24,044 nucleotides of DNA from assembly GCA_964437215.1 (NCBI GenBank), contig CAYTFZ010000032.1, positions 1 to 24,044 on the forward strand. Reading direction: 5' to 3'. This document shows positions 8,164 through 14,312 of the stretch, piece by piece (the first letter of the stretch is position 1; every line of letters starts with the position of its first letter). This DNA is from JAAYAN01 sp964437215 (GTDB lineage: Bacteria > Bacteroidota > Ignavibacteria > Ignavibacteriales > Melioribacteraceae). Position numbers and translations under genes: made by a program. The notes beneath the pieces are model-generated. The model was not told where the DNA came from, did not search any database, and worked only from the letters and a program-made list of their open reading frames with translations.

Positions 8164-9365
8164 TGGAATTCTTAAAGAAAATAATACATAAACAGGAAAA
8201 GCACTTCGTAAAAGGCGGGAAGTTAGAAAAACTATTCCCATTATTCGAAGCTACCGAAAGTTTCCTGTTCACTACCGGAACAGTTACAAAAAACGCTTCG
8301 CACGTGCGGGATGTAATGGATTTAAAACGAATGATGATGATGGTAGTTTATGCGCTAATTCCTGCAGTAATTATGGCGCTTTATAATACTGGTTATCAGG
8401 CAAATTTAGCGCATGCAAAATCGGGGATAACAGAACTTGGCAACTGGCGAGATGCGGTAATTGCACTTTTTGGCGCCGGTTACAATTCATCAAATATATT
8501 CAGCAATATGTTTATCGGTGCGTTATATTTCTTTCCGGTTTATATTGTAACTTTAGCAGCCGGCGGTTTTTGGGAAGTTGTTTTTGCAGTAGTCCGAAAA
8601 CACGAAATTAATGAAGGATTTCTTGTTTCAAGCCTTTTATTCCCATTAATACTTCCTCCAAATATTCCTTTGTGGCAGGTAGCAGTTGGCATTTCATTCG
8701 GAATTGTAATCGGTAAAGAAGTTTTTGGCGGCGTTGGGATGAATATTCTTAACCCTGCTTTAACTGCCCGTGCGTTTTTGTTTTTCGCTTATCCCGCTCA
8801 GATATCGGGAGATGCTGTTTGGGTTGCAGTTGATGGATACAGTCAGGCAACGCCTCTGGCACAATTTGCTTCGGCAGCGGGACAATCAACATTCAGCTGG
8901 TGGGATTCTTTTATCGGTTTGATTCCCGGCTCGATGGGTGAAACTTCTACATTGGCTTGCTTAATCGGAGCTTTAATTTTAATTATCTCAGGTATCGGTT
9001 CGTGGCGGATAATGCTTAATATTCTTTTGGGAATGGTAATTACCAGTACGCTTTTTAATCTTATTACCAGTTCAACAAACACAATGTTTGCTGTTACGCC
9101 TATGTGGCATTTGGTAATGGGCGGTTTTGCTTTCGGTACAGTTTTTATGGCAACCGATCCGGTAACTGCAGCTTATACCGAAACCGGAAAAATTATTTAC
9201 GGATTTCTAATAGGAGTTCTTGTAGTTTTAGTGCGCGTTGTAAATCCGGCTTTCCCCGAAGGAATGATGCTGGCAATATTATTTATGAATGTTTTTGCGC
9301 CGGTTATCGATAAGATTTTCTTAAATGCAAATATTAAAAGGAGGCTGGCAAGAAATGTCAACTGA
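8163..9365 (+). CDS. nqrB: Na+-translocating NADH:quinone oxidoreductase subunit B
   Basis: 400-residue polytopic membrane subunit with about ten hydrophobic segments. It carries the covalent FMN site DGYSQAT at 224-230. T230 is the expected phosphoester-linked threonine, attached by ApbE. The motif has Gln where the usual form has Gly (SGAT). Other family landmarks are GKEVFGGVGMNILNPALTARAFLFFAYP and FMATDPVTAAYTETGK. Translation starts with GTG at 8163, preceded by AAGGAAGG and overlapping the nqrA stop. The N-terminal extension KKIIHKQEKHF...FPLFEATESF is typical of NqrB and separates it from RnfD. The stop overlaps nqrC by 11 bp. Confidence 0.96.
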   Translation: MEFLKKIIHKQEKHFVKGGKLEKLFPLFEATESFLFTTGTVTKNASHVRDVMDLKRMMMMVVYALIPAVIMALYNTGYQANLAHAKSGITELGNWRDAVIALFGAGYNSSNIFSNMFIGALYFFPVYIVTLAAGGFWEVVFAVVRKHEINEGFLVSSLLFPLILPPNIPLWQVAVGISFGIVIGKEVFGGVGMNILNPALTARAFLFFAYPAQISGDAVWVAVDGYSQATPLAQFASAAGQSTFSWWDSFIGLIPGSMGETSTLACLIGALILIISGIGSWRIMLNILLGMVITSTLFNLITSSTNTMFAVTPMWHLVMGGFAFGTVFMATDPVTAAYTETGKIIYGFLIGVLVVLVRVVNPAFPEGMMLAILFMNVFAPVIDKIFLNANIKRRLARNVN

Positions 9366-10140
9366 TAGCACAAAACGTACAATTATTGTAGCTTTAGGAG
9401 TATGTCTTGTTTGTTCGGTACTGGTCTCCACTGCAACTGTTATATTGAGGCCTGTTCAGGAGGTTAACAAGAAACTTGATAAGCTTAAAAATATTCTTTT
9501 AGCTGCCGGACTTTATAACGAAACGGCGGATATCGAAAAAATATTCAACGAAAAGATACAAACCGAGGTAATCGATCTTTCAACCGGAAATCCGTATAAA
9601 AGTGAAAACCCTCTACTTAAACCCGAAAATTTTGATATTAAAACTGTTTCGGATAATAAAGAATTGGGACGAATGATTGAATCTGGAAAGGATATTGCCA
9701 AAATAAAAAAGATGCCTAAATATATGGTGATATATAAGGTTTACGAGAACAACGAGTTGCAGAAAATTATTCTTCCTGTTTACGGAAAGGGTCTATGGTC
9801 GACAATGTATGGTTTTCTGGCTCTGGATAAAGATTTTTCTACAATTAAAGGATTTACATTTTACGAACATGGTGAAACTCCGGGTCTTGGCGGTGAAATA
9901 GAAAATCCCAAATGGCAGCAGCTTTGGGTTAATAAAAAGGCTTATGATGAAAACAGAAATGTAATTATTGAAGTTATCAAAGGAAAAGTTGACCCGGCTT
10001 CTGCAGATGCAAATCATAAAGTTGATGGACTTTCAGGCGCTACAATTACAACAGGTGGTGTAGATAAACTTGTAAAATTCTGGTTAGGCAGCGAAGGATA
10101 CGGTCCCTTCATTAATAAGATGATTCAAGGAGGGAAATGA
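9355..10140 (+). CDS. nqrC: Na+-translocating NADH:quinone oxidoreductase subunit C
   Basis: 261 residues from the ATG at 9355, which has AAAGGAGG about ten bases upstream. An earlier in-frame ATG at 9325 has no ribosome-binding site and is rejected. One N-terminal membrane anchor (about 9-31) is followed by a periplasmic FMN-binding domain. It has the landmarks PVYGKGLWSTMYGFLAL, EHGETPGLGGEI and the flavinylation motif DGLSGAT at 224-230, where T230 is the predicted FMN-linked residue. The protein passes electrons between the other redox centres of the sodium pump. It overlaps nqrB by 11 bp and nqrD by 4 bp (ATGA), giving coupled translation. Confidence 0.96.
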   Translation: MSTDSTKRTIIVALGVCLVCSVLVSTATVILRPVQEVNKKLDKLKNILLAAGLYNETADIEKIFNEKIQTEVIDLSTGNPYKSENPLLKPENFDIKTVSDNKELGRMIESGKDIAKIKKMPKYMVIYKVYENNELQKIILPVYGKGLWSTMYGFLALDKDFSTIKGFTFYEHGETPGLGGEIENPKWQQLWVNKKAYDENRNVIIEVIKGKVDPASADANHKVDGLSGATITTGGVDKLVKFWLGSEGYGPFINKMIQGGK

Positions 10141-10760
10141 TGAGCACATTTAAAAAAGTTCTTTTAGACCCAGTTCTTAATAACAATCCAATTGCTTTGC
10201 AAATACTGGGAATTTGTTCGGCACTGGCTGTTACTTCGAAGCTTGAAACTGCAATTGTAATGTCTTTAGCTGTTACACTGGTTGTTGCATTTTCAAACTT
10301 TTCTGTAAGTATCATCCGGAATTACATTCCGAACAGTATTCGTATAATCGTTGAAATGACAATAATGGCATCGCTTGTAATAATAGCTGACCAGTTGATT
10401 AAAGCTTACGCTTTTGATGTAAGCAAGCAATTATCAGTTTATGTGGGATTAATTATCACAAACTGTATCCTTATGGGAAGAGCAGAAGCTTTTGCGTTAA
10501 AAAACCCTCCTGTTATCAGCTTTTTGGACGGGATAGGAAACGGTTTGGGTTACAGTATGATATTGCTGATTGTGGGATTCATCCGCGAACTTATCGGTTC
10601 GGGCAAATTGCTTGGATTTACTGTATTACCTTTAATAAACGACGGCGGTTGGTATAATGCAAACGGCTTATTCGTGTTGGCTCCCAGCGCATTCTTCCTG
10701 ATAGGATTGATAATTTGGGTAGTAAGAACCTTTAAACCAGAACAAATGGAAGAGGAATAA
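10137..10760 (+). CDS. nqrD: Na+-translocating NADH:quinone oxidoreductase subunit D
   Basis: 207-residue integral membrane subunit with six predicted helices. C27 (in LGICSALAV) and C110 (in IITNCILMGRAEAFA) match the conserved cysteines that, with two from NqrE, hold the intramembrane iron centre in known Na+-NQR structures. NPPVISFLDGIGNGLGY and GFIRELIGSGKLLG are family signatures shared with RnfE. The start is ATG-ATG at 10137 or 10140, with GGAGGGAA just before; the first overlaps the nqrC stop as ATGA. The length is normal and no odd residues were seen. Confidence 0.96.
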   Translation: MMSTFKKVLLDPVLNNNPIALQILGICSALAVTSKLETAIVMSLAVTLVVAFSNFSVSIIRNYIPNSIRIIVEMTIMASLVIIADQLIKAYAFDVSKQLSVYVGLIITNCILMGRAEAFALKNPPVISFLDGIGNGLGYSMILLIVGFIRELIGSGKLLGFTVLPLINDGGWYNANGLFVLAPSAFFLIGLIIWVVRTFKPEQMEEE

Positions 10761-10762
10761 TT

Positions 10763-11374
10763 ATGTTTGAACATTATTTAAGTATTTTTATAAAATCTGT
10801 TTTTGTCGAAAATATGGCTCTTGCATTTTTTCTTGGAATGTGCTCTTATTTAGCTGTTTCTAAGAAAGTTGAAACTGCTGTAGGATTAGGTATTGCGGTT
10901 ACAGTCGTTCAAACAATAACTGTTCCGGTTAATAATCTTATTTTAAATCTTATAATTAAAAGCGGTGCTTTAGCTTGGGCTGGGCTTCCAGATGCAGATC
11001 TTTCATTTTTAGGTTTGATTACCTATATCGGTGTAATAGCTGCTATGGTGCAAATTCTTGAAATGGTTCTTGACAAATATGTGCCATCACTTTACAATTC
11101 ATTAGGAATCTTTTTGCCTCTTATCACCGTTAACTGTGCTATTTTAGGCGGAAGTTTATTTATGGTGGAACGCGATTACAATTTCCCGGAAAGCATTGCT
11201 TACGGATTAGGATCGGGAACCGGTTGGGCGCTTGCAATTATTGCTCTTGCCGGAATTCGCGAAAAAATGAAATACAGTAATGTACCCTTAGGTTTGCGCG
11301 GACTTGGAATTACATTTATTATTGTAGGACTTATGGCTATAGCATTTATGCTTTTTTCCGGTATTCAATTATAG
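10763..11374 (+). CDS. nqrE: Na+-translocating NADH:quinone oxidoreductase subunit E
   Basis: 203-residue six-helix membrane subunit, homologous to NqrD with inverted topology. C27 (LGMCSYLAVSKKVETA) and C125 (ITVNCAILGGSLFM) are the counterparts of the NqrD cysteines and complete the ligand set of the central iron-sulfur site. The signature VERDYNFPESIAYGLGSGTGW separates NqrE from RnfA. The start is two bases after the nqrD stop, with GAGGA inside the end of nqrD serving as ribosome-binding site. The small gap to nqrF (12 bp) holds the next GAGGA site. Confidence 0.96.
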   Translation: MFEHYLSIFIKSVFVENMALAFFLGMCSYLAVSKKVETAVGLGIAVTVVQTITVPVNNLILNLIIKSGALAWAGLPDADLSFLGLITYIGVIAAMVQILEMVLDKYVPSLYNSLGIFLPLITVNCAILGGSLFMVERDYNFPESIAYGLGSGTGWALAIIALAGIREKMKYSNVPLGLRGLGITFIIVGLMAIAFMLFSGIQL

Positions 11375-11386
11375 CGAGGAATTTTA

Positions 11387-12622
11387 ATGGAAGGAATGAA
11401 TTTAATATTAGTAGGCGTAATTATGTTTACGCTTATTGTTTTACTGCTTGTAGTAATTATTTTATATGCTAAAAGCAAACTTGTTTCGAGCGGGAAAGTT
11501 AAAGTAACTATTAACGATGATCCTGATAAAACGATTGAAGTGAATGTTGGCAACAAACTTATAAATGCTCTTGCAGAACAGAAGATATATATTCCGTCAG
11601 CTTGCGGCGGCGGCGGAACCTGCGGCGAATGTAAATTGATTGTTACAGAAGGCGGCGGCGATATTCTTCCAACTGAAACTTCTAAAATAAACAGAAAACA
11701 AGCACGTGAAGGTTACAGATTATCCTGCCAGGTTAATGTAAAACAGGATATGAAAATTAAAGTGCCAGCCGAGGTTTTTGACATTAAAAAATGGAATTGC
11801 ACTGTTAAATCGAATAGGAACGTAGCTACTTTTATTAAGGAACTTGTTCTTCAATTACCCGAAGGTGAAAAAGTTGATTTCCGTGCCGGCGGTTATATTC
11901 AAATAGAAGCACCCGCTCACGAAGTATTTTTTAAGGATTTTGCTGTTGAAGATAAATTCCGCGGCGATTGGGATAAGTTTAAACTTTGGGATTTGAAATC
12001 AAAAGTTGAAGAGCCGATTGTACGCGCATACTCGATGGCTAACTATCCTGAAGAGCATGGAATAATAATGCTAAATGTGCGTATTGCAACGCCTCCGCCT
12101 CGCACACAAGGTATTCCTCCGGGAAAAATGTCATCGTTCATTTTCAATCTGAAACCCGGTGATAAGGTTACAATATCCGGGCCTTACGGTGAATTTTTTG
12201 CGCGTAAAACCAATAACGAAATGATATTTGTAGGCGGCGGCGCAGGTATGGCTCCGATGCGCTCTCACATTTTTGATCAGTTAAGACGGATTAAAACAGA
12301 TAGAAAAATGACTTTCTGGTACGGTGCAAGAAGTTTGCGCGAAGTATTTTATGCTGATGAATTTGATAAACTTCAAGCTGAAAACCCGAACTTCAAATGG
12401 CATTTGGCATTATCGGAACCGCAGCCTGAGGACAATTGGTCTGGTCCTACCGGATTCATTCATCAAGTTCTTTATAATAATTACATCAAAGAACATTCCG
12501 CTCCGGAGGACTGCGAATATTATTTGTGCGGACCGCCTATGATGAATTCGGCTGTAATCAGCATGCTCGAAAATCAAGGAGTTGAGCGCGAAAATATTAT
12601 GCTGGATGATTTTGGCGGCTGA
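11387..12622 (+). CDS. nqrF: Na+-translocating NADH:quinone oxidoreductase subunit F (NADH dehydrogenase)
   Basis: 411-residue entry subunit that oxidises NADH. The N-terminal helix (about 5-28) anchors it. A plant-type 2Fe-2S ferredoxin domain follows with C73, C79, C82 and C114 (ACGGGGTCGEC, then RLSCQ). Next is a ferredoxin-reductase FAD domain with RAYSMANYP at 213-221. The NADH domain has GGGAGMAP at 283-290 and the C-terminal signature YYLCGPPMMNSAV, and the protein ends in DDFGG as is usual for NqrF. GAGGAATTTT precedes the ATG. It is the last gene of the contiguous nqr operon and is followed by a terminator. The presence of NqrF and NqrA makes this Nqr and not Rnf. Confidence 0.97.
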   Translation: MEGMNLILVGVIMFTLIVLLLVVIILYAKSKLVSSGKVKVTINDDPDKTIEVNVGNKLINALAEQKIYIPSACGGGGTCGECKLIVTEGGGDILPTETSKINRKQAREGYRLSCQVNVKQDMKIKVPAEVFDIKKWNCTVKSNRNVATFIKELVLQLPEGEKVDFRAGGYIQIEAPAHEVFFKDFAVEDKFRGDWDKFKLWDLKSKVEEPIVRAYSMANYPEEHGIIMLNVRIATPPPRTQGIPPGKMSSFIFNLKPGDKVTISGPYGEFFARKTNNEMIFVGGGAGMAPMRSHIFDQLRRIKTDRKMTFWYGARSLREVFYADEFDKLQAENPNFKWHLALSEPQPEDNWSGPTGFIHQVLYNNYIKEHSAPEDCEYYLCGPPMMNSAVISMLENQGVERENIMLDDFGG

Positions 12623-12642
12623 TTTTGTATTGATATTATGAT

Positions 12643-12697
12643 GCGGATGCAGTATAATCGACATTAAGTCAGATTTAACTGTACTCCGCTTTTTTTA
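12643..12697 (+). terminator. Probable intrinsic terminator after nqrF
   Basis: GCGGA (12643-12647) and CAGT (12650-12653) pair with ACTG (12678-12681) and TCCGC (12685-12689) across a small internal loop. The outer stem is followed directly by eight Ts (12690-12697). The apical loop is long (about 24 bases), so the fold is imperfect, but position and T-run fit the end of the nqrABCDEF transcript. Confidence 0.5.
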
Positions 12698-12733
12698 TCA
12701 TAAAAAGTGTGCAAATCATTTTAAGGAGGAATC

Positions 12734-12939
12734 ACGAAAACCGCTGAAGAAATACTTAAAAAATGCCGAGGTATTATCTCCGGTTTCTATTTCGCGAAAA
12801 TATTGATGTAAAATAGGTAATGAATGAAAATATAATGGGTGTCATTTAAAAAAAAGACACGGAAATTATTGATTTGCTTTCCGGCGAAAGCACAAGCAAG
12901 TTTAATTTCGCCGATATAACAGAAAACATTCAGAACTAA
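12734..12939 (+). pseudogene. Possible remnant of a small decayed gene
   Basis: The 287 bp between the nqr terminator and the apbE start hold no intact gene. A strong AAGGAGG (12723-12729) is followed four bases later by ACG where a start codon is expected. Read from there, 25 codons look protein-like (KTAEEILKKCRGIISGFYF) before a TAA at 12809. A second coding-like piece in another frame (12850-12939, EIIDLLSGESTSKFNFADI) ends in TAA. This could be a gene with a lost start and a frameshift, or chance. The product is unrecognised. A short inverted repeat GTGTC/GACAC lies at 12839-12860. No promoter for apbE is obvious here. Confidence 0.25.
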
Positions 12940-12984
12940 TTACAGTTGTCAGATGGGAATAACAAAAAAGTTGGAGATTTAGAG

Positions 12985-14010
12985 GTGATTGTAAAAAGAA
13001 CCATAAAAATATTTCTATTTTTATTTATTTTATTTTATGCCGGATGCAGCAGTAAATGTGAACCAATTAAACTAAGCGGTTCCACAATGGGTACTTTCTA
13101 TAATATTACAATAATAAAATCAGACGGCAACGAATTTGATAATTTAATACTGAATATTCAGTCCAAAATTGATTCTGTTCTTAAAGAAGTAAATTTGCAG
13201 ATGTCAACCTATATCCCTGTTTCGGAACTTTCTAAATTTAACAGTTCAACCGATACCGGATGGATTTCGGCTTCGGCAGGGCTTCTTAAAGTTATAGCGG
13301 AAGCAAAAAAAATATCGGCAGAAAGCGGAAATTGTTTTGATATTACTGTCGGTCCGCTTGTAAATTTGTGGGGTTTCGGTCCCGAAAACAGACCTGAAAT
13401 TATCCCTTCGGATGGTGAAATTGCTAACCGGAAAAATAAAATCGGGGACGATAAAATTGAGCTTGATACGAAGGCAAAAAAAATCAGAAAGAAAATTCCG
13501 GGACTTTACTGCGATTTATCCGCCATTGCAAAAGGTTACGGGGTTGATGCAGTGGGACTATTTTTGGAGAAAAACGGGATTGAGAACTATTTGGTTGAAA
13601 TTGGCGGGGAAGTGCGGACACGCGGGAAAAATGATAAAAATGAAGATTGGAAAATCGGCATTTCCTCGGCAAACGGCGGAAACGGAATTCAAAAGATTGC
13701 TTCCATTTCAGGAAATTCTATTGCAACTTCCGGCGATTACCGCAACTATTTTGAAGAAAACGGAATCAGATATTCGCATACAATTGACCCCCGGACGGGT
13801 AAGCCTATTAACCACAAGCTGGTTTCTGTTTCTGTAATAAGTAAGGATTGTATGACAGCAGACGGATACGCCACTGCCATTATGGTGCTGGGTCCCGAAG
13901 AAGGACTTGCTTTTGCAGAGAAAATGAATTTACCGATATTTATTATTGTTAAGGAAAAAGACGGTTTTAAAGAGAAAATGACAGAATCATTTAAAAAGTT
14001 TTTAAAATAG
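12985..14010 (+). CDS. apbE: FAD:protein FMN transferase lipoprotein (ApbE)
   Basis: 341 residues from the GTG at 12985, chosen because GGAG lies eight bases upstream and the protein then begins with a compact lipoprotein signal (IVKRTIKIFLFLFILFYAGC). An upstream in-frame TTG at 12946 would add 13 hydrophilic residues and has no ribosome-binding site. ApbE moves FMN from FAD to the Thr of D-x-x-[ST]-x-A-T motifs on NqrB and NqrC outside the cytoplasm, using Mg2+. Family landmarks are the N-terminal GSTMGTFYNIT, GWISASAGLLKVIAEAKKIS, GNCFDITVGPLVNLWGFG, the substrate loop DLSAIAKGYGVDAVG, EIGGEVRTRGK, and YSHTIDPRTGKPI near the C-terminus followed by a DCMTADGYATA metal-site segment. Its two likely substrates are encoded just upstream. 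Confidence 0.93.
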   Translation: MIVKRTIKIFLFLFILFYAGCSSKCEPIKLSGSTMGTFYNITIIKSDGNEFDNLILNIQSKIDSVLKEVNLQMSTYIPVSELSKFNSSTDTGWISASAGLLKVIAEAKKISAESGNCFDITVGPLVNLWGFGPENRPEIIPSDGEIANRKNKIGDDKIELDTKAKKIRKKIPGLYCDLSAIAKGYGVDAVGLFLEKNGIENYLVEIGGEVRTRGKNDKNEDWKIGISSANGGNGIQKIASISGNSIATSGDYRNYFEENGIRYSHTIDPRTGKPINHKLVSVSVISKDCMTADGYATAIMVLGPEEGLAFAEKMNLPIFIIVKEKDGFKEKMTESFKKFLK

Positions 14011-14022
14011 ATTGGAATAAAG

Positions 14023-14199
14023 ATGACAGAATTTTTGATTGTATTTGTTTTATTTGCTGTGGCAATTGTGCTTATGGCTTTATCTTTAACTTTTAGTAAG
14101 TATAAAAAACGGAAATCTGCTTGCTGCGGTGGCGGTCATTGCGAATCCGGTGAAAGACCTTTGGATCATAAATGTAAAAAGCACGAATTAAATATATGA
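14023..14199 (+). CDS. nqrM: NqrM-like small Cys-rich membrane protein (Na+-NQR maturation factor)
   Basis: A 58-codon gene starting 12 bp after apbE. It begins MTEFLIVFVLFAVAIVLMAL, one N-terminal helix (about 4-24), followed by a basic stretch (KYKKRK) and a Cys-rich tail with C34, C35, C40 and C51 (ACCGGGHC, then HKC). This architecture matches NqrM (DUF539): a short anchored protein with conserved cysteines, needed for maturation of Na+-NQR and thought to help deliver iron to the NqrD/NqrE centre. The order nqrABCDEF-apbE-nqrM is the one known from Vibrio. It is shorter than proteobacterial NqrM, and the assignment rests on position, topology and cysteines. The ribosome-binding site (TTGGAATAAAG) is modest. 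A strong terminator follows 60 bp later. Confidence 0.8.
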   Translation: MTEFLIVFVLFAVAIVLMALSLTFSKYKKRKSACCGGGHCESGERPLDHKCKKHELNI

Positions 14200-14260
14200 C
14201 AAAAATTAATATTCCGGTGGTCAAATTACAGAACTGAAATTTCGGATTTAAAATAAAAAA

Positions 14261-14278
14261 CCGGCTGATGCCAGCCGG
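14261..14278. terminator. Bidirectional intrinsic terminator between nqrM and alaS
   Basis: Perfect 7-bp GC-rich stem, CCGGCTG/CAGCCGG, with the 4-base loop ATGC. T-rich runs follow on both strands: CTTTTATTTTT on the plus strand and TTTTTTATTTT on the minus strand. It lies between the convergent nqrM (stop at 14199) and alaS (stop at 14313) and should serve both. Confidence 0.9.
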
Positions 14279-14312
14279 CTTTTATTTTTCAAAAAAAATC
14301 AGATTAAAAGTT

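Noticed and set aside
6811..12622. Rnf complex instead of Na+-NQR
   Set aside because: NqrA and NqrF are present and the order is nqrABCDEF; there is no RnfB or RnfC ferredoxin-type subunit.
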